Shown here piece after piece: positions 25,631 through 34,779 of a stretch of DNA of 64,000 bases; position 1 is the first letter of the stretch; every line of letters begins with the position of its first letter. Source of the DNA: Streptomyces sp. V4I2 (GTDB lineage: Bacteria; Actinomycetota; Actinomycetes; Streptomycetales; Streptomycetaceae); contig NZ_JAUSZM010000003.1 of assembly GCF_030817655.1 (NCBI RefSeq), positions 10,168,001 through 10,232,000 of the forward strand, read 5' to 3'. The translations under genes were made by a program, and so were the position numbers. Below the pieces are notes generated by a model, which was not told the DNA's origin, did not search any database, and saw only the letters and a program-made list of their open reading frames with translations.

Positions 25631-26539
25631 TCACCGGTGCCGTGTCTTGGTCAGCTCGTCGGTGTACCGGGCGAGGGCCTCTTCGGCCGTGGGGACGGGA
25701 CCGAACAGCTGTTCCTGGCGACGGGGGTCGGCGACGTAGCGGCCGGTGTCGAACCAGCTGAACATCGCGGCCATGTCCTTGACCAGGGGCATGAAGCGGC
25801 CGGCGACGGCTCCTGCGGCGCGGGTGACCATCGAAGGGACGGCCCACACCTTGATCTTCTTTCCGGCCCGGCTGCCCATCAGGTCGGCCATCTCGCGCAT
25901 GCTGACGGGACGGTCCCAGCCGATGTCGATGCGCTCACCGTTGTCGGCCTCGGCGTCGACGGCGGCCGCCAGGTAGGCCGCGAGGTCGGAGGTGTGGACG
26001 AAGGTCAGCGGGACGGTGGCCTTGCTCATCCAGATCAGGCGGCCCTTGTCGATCGGGTCGCCCGCCATGGTCGCGATCTGGTCGAGAAACGCCCCGGGGC
26101 GCAGTGCGACGAAGGGGACGCCGAGCTGTTCGAGTTTGTCCTCGGCGATCTTCTTGTGCCAGAAGTGCGGGACGTGGGGTGTCTGGTCGCTGGTGAGGAT
26201 GCTGGTCAGGACGAAGCGTCGGATGCCGGTGCGGTGGGCGGCCTCGGCGAGGTTGGCGTTGCCGACGGTGTCGATGTCGTGGGCGTTCTTGCCGCCGCGG
26301 GTGTAGCCGGCGGCGGTGGTGATGACGGCGTCGGCGCCGTTCATGGCGGCGACAAGGGAGTCGAGGTCGAGCATGTCGCCGCGGGCGATCTCGACACCCC
26401 GGCTTTCCAGCTTGCTCGCGTCGGTGGTCGGCCGGACCAGGGCGCGGACGTTCTTGCCGCGCTTGAGCAGTTCGTCGACGACCTTGCCCCCGAGGGAGCC
26501 GGTCGCGCCGACGACGAGGACGGGGAGGGTGGTGGTCAT
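25631..26539 (-). CDS. NmrA-like NAD(P)-binding oxidoreductase
   Basis: 302 residues with an N-terminal Rossmann fold (VLVVGATGSLGGKVVDELL, GATGSLG being the atypical-SDR glycine motif) and the variable NAD(P)-binding helix of NmrA/HSCARG-type proteins (ADAVITTAAGYTRGG, then FVLTSILTSD). The classical YxxxK is replaced by HKKIAEDKLEQ. The C-terminus is rich in hydrophobic helix. Relatives act as redox sensors or reduce small quinones or isoflavone-like compounds. It faces the same way as the marR-oye-qor operon but 545 bases downstream of marR, and probably has its own promoter. Confidence 0.87.
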   Translation of the reverse strand: MTTTLPVLVVGATGSLGGKVVDELLKRGKNVRALVRPTTDASKLESRGVEIARGDMLDLDSLVAAMNGADAVITTAAGYTRGGKNAHDIDTVGNANLAEAAHRTGIRRFVLTSILTSDQTPHVPHFWHKKIAEDKLEQLGVPFVALRPGAFLDQIATMAGDPIDKGRLIWMSKATVPLTFVHTSDLAAYLAAAVDAEADNGERIDIGWDRPVSMREMADLMGSRAGKKIKVWAVPSMVTRAAGAVAGRFMPLVKDMAAMFSWFDTGRYVADPRRQEQLFGPVPTAEEALARYTDELTKTRHR

Positions 26540-26869
26540 GGGGGGGTCTCACTTTCCATCAGGTCAGGAGTGGGGGGATTGGGTGGGCGGGGAAGCGGTG
26601 GCCGGACGTGGGCGCCGTCGACCCGGGTCGCTCAGGGGGCGGGTCTGTGGTGGGCGGATCCGCGGCGCGGGGCGCGAGTCACCGCCGGCCTTCGGGGCCT
26701 GCCGAGGTCGGAGGTGATCCGGAGCGGAGGCGGGTGGTGCGGCGGTCCGCGATGTACAGCCGACCGGCGACGGTGGAAGGGCTCGCTGTCCCGCGGGGCC
26801 GTTGCCCTTCCCCGGACGAGTTCCGTCCTGCTTCCACCGGGACAGCTCGCCCTTGGCCTGACGCTGAGG

Positions 26870-26909
26870 CCGCTCACCCCCGTTCTGCCTCACGTACGGG
26901 GGTGAGCGG
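26870..26909 (-). terminator. Strong hairpin downstream of marR
   Basis: CCGCTCACCCCCGT (26870-26883) pairs exactly with ACGGGGGTGAGCGG (26896-26909) across a 12-base loop. It lies about 175 bases past the marR stop on that gene's strand and would suit an intrinsic terminator of the GC-rich, U-poor kind common in Streptomyces. The rest of 26540-27083 holds no recognised gene. Confidence 0.5.
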
Positions 26910-27083
26910 GGCCCCGCCACATCCGCCGGCTCGGCTCACCGGGCTTCTTCCGACAGTCGGGGAGTCGGGCTCCGTTCAGCACGGGCCTTCGTGAGCCGAG
27001 TGCGCTGCAACACTGTCCACTTCGCAGGAACGCCGGAAACGATTCGCACTCCAGGCCGGAACCGGGGTGCAAGGCGAGGGGAG

Positions 27084-27563
27084 TTACTCGGACTCTTCCC
27101 GCGGAAGGCCGCGGCTGTTGATCGCGTCGGCGACGGCGTAGGCGGTGCGGATGAAGGACTCTGTCTGCTGTGCCGACAGGTTCCGCGTGGAGGTCTCCTC
27201 CAGGGCCTGCCACATGGCTGCGATGGGCTCGCGCATGGCACGGCCTTTGTCGGTGAGGTGGACGACCATGACGCGCCGGTCGTGTGCGGCCGGCTCGCGG
27301 ACGAGCAGGCCGGCGTCCTGCATGCGGCGTAGCGCCTTGGAGATGGTGGAGTGGTCCAGGCCGACGCTTTCGAGCAGCTCGGACTGGGTCTGGCCGTCCC
27401 GGTCGAAGAGGTGCATCAGCAGCAGTTCCTGGCCGAGATGCAGATCCATCTCGCGGAGTATGGCGGCGGCGCGGGCGCGGTGAGCGCGGGCGAGCTGGTA
27501 GATCGCGTAGCTCATCGGTCCCTCGCCGGCCGTAGAGGGGATGCTAGGTGTGGGGGCAGGCAT
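27084..27563 (-). CDS. MarR-family transcriptional regulator
   Basis: 159 residues. The winged helix spans about 45-110 (LELLLMHLFDRDGQTQSELL-type start, recognition helix DHSTISKALRRMQDAGLLVR, wing EPAAHDRRVMVVHLTDKG), flanked by dimerisation helices. It is the third gene of an operon with a quinone-oxidoreductase-like and an OYE-like enzyme, only 10 bases after the latter. MarR proteins of this layout usually repress their own operon until an electrophile or phenolic ligand binds. The repeats at 29649-29721 upstream of the first gene are the likely operator. Confidence 0.9.
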   Translation of the reverse strand: MPAPTPSIPSTAGEGPMSYAIYQLARAHRARAAAILREMDLHLGQELLLMHLFDRDGQTQSELLESVGLDHSTISKALRRMQDAGLLVREPAAHDRRVMVVHLTDKGRAMREPIAAMWQALEETSTRNLSAQQTESFIRTAYAVADAINSRGLPREESE

Positions 27564-27573
27564 GGTCGGTTCC

Positions 27574-28635
27574 TCAGACGGTGTAGGTGGGGTAGTCGGT
27601 GTAGCCGGCCACTCCGCCGCCGTAGAAGGTCGCCGGGTCGGGGGTGTTCAGCGGCGCGTCAGAGCGTAGCCGCTCGACCAGGTCCGGGTTGGCGAGCGCG
27701 AGGGCGCCGACGGAAACAAGGTCGGCCGTGCCGTGGTCGATGTCCTTGGCGCGGGTGGGCAGGTCGGTGCCGGCCCGGTTGAGGATCAGCGCGGTCGGCC
27801 ACAGCGCGCGCAGGGTGCCCAGCAGAGCGTCGTCGCCCGCGTGCATCACGTGCAGGTAGGCGAGACCGAGCGGACTGAGGGCGCGCACAAGCGCCGGATA
27901 CAGCTCGGCGGTGTCGGACTCGGCGATGTCGTTGAAGGGGTTGCCGGGGGAGATACGCAGGCCGGTGCGGTCGGCGCCGATCTCGCCGGCCACGGCAGCG
28001 GCGACCTCGACGGCGAAGCGGATGCGGTTGTCGAGGGAGCCGCCGTAGTGGTCGGTGCGCTGGTTGGTGTTGTCGGACAGGAACTGGTGCACCAGGTAGC
28101 CGTTGGCGCCGTGGATCTCCACGCCGTCGGCGCCCGCCACGACGGCAGCCGCCGCGGCGCGGCGGAAGTCGTCGACGGTCGCCGCGATCTCCTGCGTCGA
28201 CAGAGCCCGGGGTGTCGGCATCTCCTGGGGCCCGGACGCGGTGAACATCGCGCCTTCCGGCCGGATCGCCGAAGGGGCGACCGGCTGGCGCCCGTGTGGA
28301 GTGTTGTCGGGGTGGGCGATGCGTCCGGTGTGCATCAGCTGGATGACGATCCGGCCGTCGGCCGCGTGCACGGCGTCGGTGACCTTGCGCCACCCGGCGA
28401 TCTGCTCGTCATTGTGGATGCCGGGGGTGAGGAGGTAGCCCTGGCCGTCGGTGGAGGGCTGGGTTCCCTCGGTGATGATGAGTGCGTGCGAGGCCCGCTG
28501 GGCGTAGTACTCGGCGTTCAGCTCGGTCGGTACGCCTTCGGGTGTGGAGCGGTCACGGGTCATGGGGGCCATGACCAGGCGGTGCTGGAGGGACATGTCA
28601 CCGACGGTGGTCGATGTCCACAGGGAGTTCAGCAT
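27574..28635 (-). CDS. Old-yellow-enzyme-type NADH:flavin oxidoreductase
   Basis: 353 residues forming an FMN-binding TIM barrel of the OYE family. The start is LWTSTTVGDMSLQHRLVMAP, followed by MTRDRS, with IIQLMHTGR-type strands. The substrate-binding pair lies in VEIHGANGYLVHQFLSDNTN (His and Asn), then RTDHYGGSLDNRIRF and the phosphate-binding end VSVGALALANPDL. OYEs reduce activated C=C bonds of enones and quinones with NAD(P)H. It sits between qor and marR in a three-gene operon and probably takes part in detoxifying electrophiles. Confidence 0.93.
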   Translation of the reverse strand: MLNSLWTSTTVGDMSLQHRLVMAPMTRDRSTPEGVPTELNAEYYAQRASHALIITEGTQPSTDGQGYLLTPGIHNDEQIAGWRKVTDAVHAADGRIVIQLMHTGRIAHPDNTPHGRQPVAPSAIRPEGAMFTASGPQEMPTPRALSTQEIAATVDDFRRAAAAAVVAGADGVEIHGANGYLVHQFLSDNTNQRTDHYGGSLDNRIRFAVEVAAAVAGEIGADRTGLRISPGNPFNDIAESDTAELYPALVRALSPLGLAYLHVMHAGDDALLGTLRALWPTALILNRAGTDLPTRAKDIDHGTADLVSVGALALANPDLVERLRSDAPLNTPDPATFYGGGVAGYTDYPTYTV

Positions 28636-28712
28636 GAATGATCCTTCGGGCGGTGATGAACATGTGGTGGCTTGGGAAGGCAGGGGCGTGGCGGAAGGAG
28701 TGGCGGGCGTGA

Positions 28713-29618
28713 TCAGTCGACGGTGAGGACGAGCTTGCCCCGGACATGCCCGGCGTCGCTGACCTGCTGGGCCGTGGCGGCCTGGGCGAGCGGGTAGGCG
28801 GTGACGGTGGTGACGACCTTGCCGGTCGCGGCGTCCTGGGCCAGCGCGGCCAGGTCGGCGGCGGAGCGTTCCCGGGGACTGCTGGAGAAGGTGATGCCGA
28901 GCTGGTACGCGCTGAAGTCGGCGATGGTGACGATGCGTTCGGTGCCGCCGCGCAGGGTGATGGAGTCCTCAAGGGCTCCCTTCCCGGCCAGGTCGAACAC
29001 CGCGTCCACACCGTCGGGGGCGAGCGTCTGGACGCGCTCCACCAGGCCCTCGCCATAGAGGGTCGCGGTGGCGCCGAGTGCGGTGAGGTATTCCTGGTTG
29101 GCGGGGCCGGCGGTGCCGATGACACGTGCTCCGCGGGCCGTGGCGAGCTGGACCGCCAGGGTGCCGACCGCTCCGGCCGCGCCGTGCATCAGTACGGTCT
29201 CCCCGGCGACGACGCCGAGCAGGTCAAGAACCCGCTCGGCCGTCGCGCCCGCCGTGGGCAGCGCGGCCGCGTGCTGCCAGTCGAGGCCGGCGGGCTTGGG
29301 GGCCACGGTGGTGGCCAGCGCGTACTGGGCGTACGAGCCGGTGTCCGACCAGCCCAGCACCTCATCGCCCACCTGCACGTCCTGCACGCCCTCACCCAGG
29401 GCGTCCACCACGCCGGCGAGCTCGCCACCGGGGATGGCGGGCAGCGGCGTGGGGAACACGGCCTCCATGGCCCCGGAGCGGATCTTGCCGTCCAGCGCAT
29501 TCAGCCCGGCCGCCTTGACGCGGACGCGGACCTGCCCGGGGCCGGGCTGCGGGACCTCGATGTCGGCCTCACGCAGCACTTCCGTGCCTCCGAAACGGTC
29601 GAACAGGATGGCTTTCAT
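28713..29618 (-). CDS. Zinc-independent MDR-family NADPH:quinone oxidoreductase-like protein
   Basis: 301 residues of the medium-chain dehydrogenase/reductase family. It has the GroES-like start FDRFGGTEVLREADIEVPQP and VKAAGLNALDGKIRSG, and the Rossmann region VLMHGAAGAVGTLAVQLATA with the AxxGxVG motif. Structural-zinc cysteines are missing, as in quinone-oxidoreductase and enoyl-reductase branches. It is the first gene of the operon with OYE and MarR genes; its ATG follows AAGGAG. A promoter and repeat cluster lie just upstream. Substrates are likely quinones or enones. Confidence 0.9.
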   Translation of the reverse strand: MKAILFDRFGGTEVLREADIEVPQPGPGQVRVRVKAAGLNALDGKIRSGAMEAVFPTPLPAIPGGELAGVVDALGEGVQDVQVGDEVLGWSDTGSYAQYALATTVAPKPAGLDWQHAAALPTAGATAERVLDLLGVVAGETVLMHGAAGAVGTLAVQLATARGARVIGTAGPANQEYLTALGATATLYGEGLVERVQTLAPDGVDAVFDLAGKGALEDSITLRGGTERIVTIADFSAYQLGITFSSSPRERSAADLAALAQDAATGKVVTTVTAYPLAQAATAQQVSDAGHVRGKLVLTVD

Positions 29619-29648
29619 GACGACTCCTTTCGTGTCACCACCCAGTTA

Positions 29649-29721
29649 GGTGGCTGGACACATAATCAAGGTACCAGTAAACATGTGGCTGGCCAAGTAT
29701 TCGCGTGGCTGGCCAAGTATT
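29649..29721 (-). promoter_or_regulatory. Promoter and repeated operator of the qor-oye-marR operon
   Basis: On the minus strand TTGGCC (29696-29691), a 17-base spacer and TACCTT (29673-29668) form a promoter. The sequence GTGGCTGGCCAAGTATT occurs twice in direct repeat (29685-29701 and 29705-29721), and a third partial copy, GGTGGCTGGACA, is at 29649-29660. One copy covers the -35 and one lies just upstream, a layout that suits repression by the operon's MarR protein. Confidence 0.55.
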
Positions 29722-29839
29722 TGCTGCCGCTCGGGTCGCACAAGATCGGTCGCGGTCGCGTCGGTCTCCTCGGGGCAGCGGTCGAAGCGGGAGGCGCCGG
29801 CCGGGGCGCGCCTTGCGCGGCCAAGGGCTACCTCGACTG

Positions 29840-30525
29840 GAAGCTGGACGACCGGGCCGGCCAGACCGAGCGGCGCGCGGCTCCGTTCTGGTTCAGGGCC
29901 CGGACCGGCTCGCACTGGCTGCCCTCGTCCAGGAAACGGCGCCGCTGAAGGGCGGCCTGGCGGGAGGGGGCGATGGTCGGTATGAAGCCGGCGAGCATCT
30001 TCACCTCGTCCGGATCGCGTCCGGCGCGCTTGGCGGCGTCCCGCAGGGCCTGGCGCTGGGCCCGGGCGTCCTCGATGGTGTACGGGTTGGCGTAGACGCC
30101 GCCGGCGTAACGGCCCGCGAGTTCCAGGCCGTAACTGCCGCCGCCCGCCTGGAAGATGACTGGCTGGCCCTGCTCGGACGGGGGGATGGGCAGCGGGCCG
30201 CAGGAGGCGGCGTGCTTGCCCTGCAGGTTGACCGGCTGGATCTTGTCCATGTCGGCGAACCGCTTGCCGTCGACATCAAGAAGCCAGGCGTCCTTCTCTC
30301 AGCTGCCCCACAGCCCCTGCACGATCTGGATGACCTCGTGGGCACGCTCGTACTTCTCCGCGCGCGGCGGGATCGTCGCGCCGAAGTTCGCCGTGGCGGC
30401 GGGGTCGGAGGTGGTCACCGCGTTCCAGCCGGCCCGGCCATGGCTGATCACGTCCAGGGCCTTGAACTGGCGGGCGAGTCGATCCAGGCGTTGCGGATCG
30501 AGGAGCTGATCGGAACGACGCCTTC
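29840..30525 (-). pseudogene. FMN-dependent LLM-class monooxygenase (NtaA/SnaA-like) remnant
   Basis: The frames join as FGATIPPRAEKYERAHEVIQ, IVQGLWGS, an in-frame TGA where the family has Trp, EKDAWLLDVDGKRFADMDKI, FQAGGGSYGLELAGRYAGGV and MLAGFIPTIAPSRQAA. These are ordered motifs of the nitrilotriacetate-monooxygenase branch of flavin-dependent oxygenases. Both ends are missing, so about 200 of some 440 residues remain. Confidence 0.75.
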
Positions 30526-30572
30526 GTAGAGTTGGTGATCTTCACTGCGGAGAAAGGAACGGTCAGGGGGCT

Positions 30573-31217
30573 ATGGCAGGACAGAACCTGTTCTTCAGCA
30601 AGAGCGACCTCGCCTACGCAGAACTCCGCGATCGGATCCTCTTTGGCACTCTTCCATCACGCCCCTGCGCGAGGCCATCCGCCGCCTCAGCAGCGAGGGA
30701 CTTGTCACCGTCGACACTCACCGCGACGTCGACACCCACCGCGACGTCCGGGTCTCCGTCATGAACTCGAAAGAGGCCCGCCAGCTGTTCGAGGTCCGCC
30801 TGTCCCTGGACCCGACCGCCGCGGAACTTGCCGCCCAGCGACGGACTGACGACGACATCGCCACGATGCAGGCCGCGCCGTCGACAAGCTCCTCCCCGTC
30901 ACCTGCCAATGGGGGGAGAGGCACTCACGGCCCACCGCGCCTTCCACCAGGCGGTGTACCGGGCCTCGCACAACGATGTCCTCATCCGTCTCCTGGACGA
31001 CCTGTGGGACAAGTCCGACCGCTACCGGCGCCTCGGCCTCGAACTCCCGCCCGGTGACGAACCCCGCACCCGGGACCTTCAGGAGCACCACCAACTTGTC
31101 TCCCTGATCGTGGACGGCCGCGCCGCGGAAGCCGCCCAGCTGATGCGAGGCCACATCACCCACAGCCTCACCGCCAGGCCATCAGCGCCCTCGAAGACCG
31201 CGAGGGCATTCGCGTGA
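30573..31217 (+). pseudogene. GntR-family regulator (FCD type), multiply frameshifted
   Basis: ATG 30573 opens MAGQNLFFSKSDLAYAELRD and RILFGTLP. A frameshift leads to TPLREAIRRLSSEGLVTVDT (winged helix), then VRVSVMNSKEARQLFEVRLS with LDPTAAELAAQ. Another shift gives HRAFHQAVYRASHNDVLIRL and HHQLVSLIVDGRAAEAAQLM (ligand-binding FCD helices with metal-binding His). The order is complete but at least three shifts and a small deletion break it. An imperfect duplication of HRDVDTHRDV lies inside. Confidence 0.75.
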
Positions 31218-31265
31218 CGTGACGCGCGGCGACCGGCGCTGTCGTGATGCATTGGGGGAGGACTG

Positions 31266-31380
31266 ATGGAAATGCGTGAGCTGGAGTATCTCCTGGCAGT
31301 CGTCGACTCCGGCGGCTTCAACCGTGCCTTGGCCCTTGCACGTCTTGCAGCCGCCCTGAGCCCTGAGCCCTGAGCCCTGA
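31266..31380 (+). pseudogene. LysR-family regulator, N-terminal stub
   Basis: MEMRELEYLLAVVDSGGFNR is a typical LysR start (first helix of the winged helix). After about 27 residues it runs into four tandem copies of GCCCTGA (31353-31380) and stops. The recognition helix and effector domain are absent. Confidence 0.6.
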
Positions 31381-31431
31381 CATAGTGTTTGGCAGTCTGC
31401 CTGCAGCATCGTTGACGGACACCATGTGGAG

Positions 31432-31632
31432 TCACAAACGAGCGGGGCGGTGGCTCGGCGACCGGGGCATCTCACGATTGGCCGCACGAGCCGCCTCGAG
31501 CTCTTCGGTGCGTTCGTCGAGTTCGCCCTGCTTGTTCGACAACTGCTGTTCCAGCGTGGTGATCCGCCGCTGGAGGTGATCAACATCGGCCGACGCTCCG
31601 AGCCCGGAATCCGCACCTCTGCCTTCAGTCAA
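31432..31632 (-). pseudogene. Coiled-coil recombinase-accessory (DUF6262-like) remnant
   Basis: The minus strand encodes a charged coiled coil, LQRRITTLEQQLSNKQGELD and ERTEELEAARAANRE, then breaks off. Such coiled-coil tails occur in small proteins encoded beside tyrosine recombinases of Tn554-like tripartite elements. It directly follows another recombinase-type fragment, which supports the idea; the family name is from memory. Confidence 0.45.
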
Positions 31633-31866
31633 CGGGGCATGCCGAGGGTGACGACCTGGCGGCTGCGGCAGATCACTGTGACGGCTTGCTGGATCTGTGT
31701 TCGGTCCTCGTCGGAGAGGTCGTCAAGGTCAGTGCGGACGCGCCGGATCAGCCGCCGTACACGAGTGATCTCCTCATCGGGCGGCATTGCCTCGTCCCTG
31801 GCCCAGGTGTCGGCGCTGAAAGCGGCGAGCCGTTCAGGTGCGATCCGGCTGTCCCGGTCCCGGTCC
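31629..31866 (-). pseudogene. Recombinase-associated C-terminal fragment
   Basis: Following the kinase stop, the minus strand reads RIAPERLAAFSADTWARDEA, PPDEEITRVRRLIRRVRTDL and DDLSDEDRTQIQQAVTVICR to a stop at 31629. The stretch looks like the C-terminus of a recombinase-type protein and overlaps the coiled-coil remnant by four bases in ATGA fashion, as in a former mobile-element operon. Confidence 0.45.
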
Positions 31867-34260
31867 TCAGGTGACGGGCAGTCCGTAGGTCCGGTCGAAG
31901 TGCTGGGCCACGAGGTGTCCGGCCCCGTCGCAGGAGAGCTGCCAGTCGTTGACGCCGGTCTCGCGGCCGTCGGTGAAGTTCCACAGCAGACGGCCGGAGG
32001 CGGTGTCGATCGCGTAGAAGCCGTTTTTGTTCTCGAAGGCCGGCACGTGGACGGCGTGCGCCCCCACGGCGATCGGGTGGTTGACGTTGAGGAGGGGGGT
32101 CTCGCAGAACCAGCGCCGGGCGCCGGTCGCCGCGTTGAAGGCGTGAACGCCGTAGGGATCGGTGCCCGTGGCGTAGACCGTGTTGCCGCCCGTCCCGAGG
32201 GAGGCGAACATGCCGCGTTCCGCCTTCGCCTTCCAGCGGAGCTTTCCGGTGGCGAGGTCCAGGGCGATGAACTCGGAGCCGATGGCGAAGACGGTTCCGC
32301 CGAGCACCGCGAGACCCGGCCGCAGGTCGTAGCCCACCGGGTACCGCCAGCGCAGGCCACCGCCATCGCGGGTGCTGCGGGCCGTGACATTGCGCAGCCC
32401 GTCGGCGTAGACGAAGTAGTCGGAAGTGATGACGGGCTTGAGGGGAACTCCGACGTCCTCGGGGTCGATCGGTATGACGACGGCCCGGCGGGCCCTGAGG
32501 TCGACGCCGAAGACCGCGCTGGTGGACGTCGCCACGCCCTGCTCCTCGGACCGGCGTTCCAGCCTGGCGCCGAGGACAGAGACGACATGGCCGTCGTATC
32601 CACCCAGGAGTTGGTCGAACTGGAAGTCCTGGCCGAAGTTGAGGGTGAACTTCTCGGCGCCGTCGGCCAGGTCGACGCCGATCAGAGTCGCGCCGGTGCC
32701 GAGGGCGACCGCGGCGTCGTTGGCCAGCAGGACGGGACTGGGGGAGAGGCTGATGCCCTGGTAGACCCATTTGGGCTGGGATCCGTTCCTCATGTCGAGG
32801 CAGATCATGTTGCCCGGGCGGCTCTTCAGCAGGGCCGTGCCGTCGTTGAAGACGGCTGGGGTCTGGAGCAGCGGGCCGCCGCGGTAGACCCAGGTCGGCT
32901 CGGGGGCGGGGCCGGGCCGACGCGCCCGCTGCCCGCCGGTTCTTCCTCTGACGACGAGGGCGGTGCCGCCGACGAGGGCCGCGCCGGCGGCTACGGCGAG
33001 GAGGGTGCGCCGGCCGACATGGGAGCGTTCGGGAGCACGGCGGTGTGCGGCCGCGGCGGAACGTTCCGTCGCCGGTTCCGCCGGTTCCGCCAGTTCCGCC
33101 GAGTCGGCTGCGGCCGCCGGGGGTCTCCGCTCCGGCGGCTCGGCGGTGGGCGGCGCTCCACCGGTGGCTCCGGTTCCATCGGCGGCGCGGTTGTCGGCGT
33201 CTCCGGCCGGGAGGACGCGGTCCGGGTCCGCCACGCCGACTCCGCCGTCGGTCCCGTGCGACGACGGCCCCACCGGCGTCCGGCCCGACCCGTATCGGGC
33301 GGACGCGGTGGGAGCCCCGGCGTCGGCTGCGTCGGCTGCGGGCCGTGCGGGTGCCAGGGTCCGCGCGAGGCGGTCGAGATCCGTCGCGGCCGCCCGGCGG
33401 TCGTCGACCATCGCGGCCACCCGCGCGGGCAGCCAGCCCTCCGTCAGCACCTGTTCGGCACCGCCGGGCGCGCAGGCCGCAGAGAGCCGGTCGGGGTCGA
33501 TACGAAGGGACGGGTCCTTGGCGTGACAGAGGCTGATGATTTTGTCCAGTGGCTCGGGCACCAGGGTCAGATCGGCCGAACCGTGGACCACCTGGTAGAG
33601 CAGGGTGGCCGCGGCGGACCCGTTGAACGGCGCGTGTCCCGACGCCGCGAACGCCAGCACCGAGCCGAGACAGAAGACGTCTCCCTCCGGTCCCACCGGA
33701 TGGCCGGTGGCCTGTTCGGGACAGACGTAGTCGAGCGAGCCGAACAGTCCGCTGGAGCCGGTGAGTTGGTAGCCGTCCCGGGCCCGGACGATGCCGAAGT
33801 CGATGACGCGCGGACCGTCCGCGGCGAGCAGCACGTTGGACGGCTTGAGGTCGCGGTGCACCAGCCCCTCGGCGTGCACCGCGATCAGCGCCTCGGCGAT
33901 GCCCGCGCCCAGCGCGAGGACCGTCTCCACCGGCAGCGGCCCGTGTGCGGCGACCGCCTCGGCCAGGGTGGGGCCGGGTACGTAGGCGGTGGCAAGCCAT
34001 GGCGTCTCGTCGTCCGGCGCAGCGTCCACCACGGACGCCGTGTACGCGCCGCCGACCGCCGCCGCGGCCGCCACCTCACGCCGGAAGCGGATCCGGAAGT
34101 TCTTGTCCTCGGCCATCTCGGGACGGATGACCTTGACCGCGACGGTGCGGCCGGCCGGCGAGGTGGCCAGATAGACCCGGCCCATCCCGCCTGCTCCAAG
34201 GCGGGCCACGGGACGGTAGGGCCCTAGCTGCTCGGGATCTTCTGGGTGCAGTGGTTGCAT
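31867..34260 (-). CDS. Membrane serine/threonine protein kinase with PQQ-type beta-propeller
   Basis: 797 residues from MQPLHPEDPE (ATG 34260); the open frame continues upstream without kinase sequence. The kinase domain (about 12-275) has the glycine loop LGAGGMGRVY, VAVKVI (K43), VHRDLKPSNVLL and VIDFGIV, so it should be active. A Pro/Ala-rich linker leads to a single membrane helix near 415-438 (RRTLLAVAAGAALVGG). The outer part (about 450-797) consists of PQQ-like propeller repeats such as GVHAFNAATGARRWFCETPL and GFYAIDTASGRLLWNFTD. In Streptomyces such kinases are thought to sense extracellular or envelope signals through the propeller. It is monocistronic, with recombinase debris downstream. 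Confidence 0.93.
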   Translation of the reverse strand: MQPLHPEDPEQLGPYRPVARLGAGGMGRVYLATSPAGRTVAVKVIRPEMAEDKNFRIRFRREVAAAAAVGGAYTASVVDAAPDDETPWLATAYVPGPTLAEAVAAHGPLPVETVLALGAGIAEALIAVHAEGLVHRDLKPSNVLLAADGPRVIDFGIVRARDGYQLTGSSGLFGSLDYVCPEQATGHPVGPEGDVFCLGSVLAFAASGHAPFNGSAAATLLYQVVHGSADLTLVPEPLDKIISLCHAKDPSLRIDPDRLSAACAPGGAEQVLTEGWLPARVAAMVDDRRAAATDLDRLARTLAPARPAADAADAGAPTASARYGSGRTPVGPSSHGTDGGVGVADPDRVLPAGDADNRAADGTGATGGAPPTAEPPERRPPAAAADSAELAEPAEPATERSAAAAHRRAPERSHVGRRTLLAVAAGAALVGGTALVVRGRTGGQRARRPGPAPEPTWVYRGGPLLQTPAVFNDGTALLKSRPGNMICLDMRNGSQPKWVYQGISLSPSPVLLANDAAVALGTGATLIGVDLADGAEKFTLNFGQDFQFDQLLGGYDGHVVSVLGARLERRSEEQGVATSTSAVFGVDLRARRAVVIPIDPEDVGVPLKPVITSDYFVYADGLRNVTARSTRDGGGLRWRYPVGYDLRPGLAVLGGTVFAIGSEFIALDLATGKLRWKAKAERGMFASLGTGGNTVYATGTDPYGVHAFNAATGARRWFCETPLLNVNHPIAVGAHAVHVPAFENKNGFYAIDTASGRLLWNFTDGRETGVNDWQLSCDGAGHLVAQHFDRTYGLPVT

Positions 34261-34779
34261 GCCCTCGGCCGCCTGTTCTCGGTGGTACGGGCGGGAGTCC
34301 CGCCCACGCCGCGGGGGAAGGCCCTGTGGGGGGTCTGGCAGCAGACTAGAGGCTGAAACGGCCCATGAGAGTTCTTGTCGGCAACTGTCGCCGATCTCTC
34401 GGACGAAGACGTTCCGGCCTACTCCTGCTCCGGAGCGCTGATTTGACGTCGTGTCAGAGATCGGGTGACACGTGCCCGTCGTGCGGGAACGGTGCGCCAG
34501 GAGCAACAGGCGGGGAACAAGTGCAGGATGAAACCACTTGCCCGCGGGAAGACCTCCGATGTGGCGAAGGTCACCCCGCGCTCTCGCTGTTCCCGCTCAC
34601 GCTCCCGCCCGCGGGCACTCGCCCGTTTCGGCGACATCATCGTGGAGGACATCGTGGAGGACATCGGCGATTGATCAAGCCGGCGCTTCTCACGGACCGG
34701 TTCGCCGGAGGCATCGCAGCCCCGTACTCGAACAGCCTGCTTGGAGCGGCAACCGCTCTGCGCGGACTGCTGAGTCCGC
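34261..34779. other. Spacer upstream of the kinase, nothing recognised
   Basis: It includes a short tandem repeat around 34640-34665 (CGTGGAGGACAT twice) and no coding motif. The kinase promoter should be within the first 150 bases. Confidence 0.35.

Noticed and set aside
25331..26905. 524-residue plus-strand frame over the NmrA-like gene
   Set aside because: Valine/glycine/glutamate-rich shadow typical of the strand opposite a GC-rich gene.
31426..34227. 933-residue plus-strand open frame across the kinase gene
   Set aside because: Antisense shadow of an intact kinase with clear motifs on the minus strand; no ribosome site at its start.
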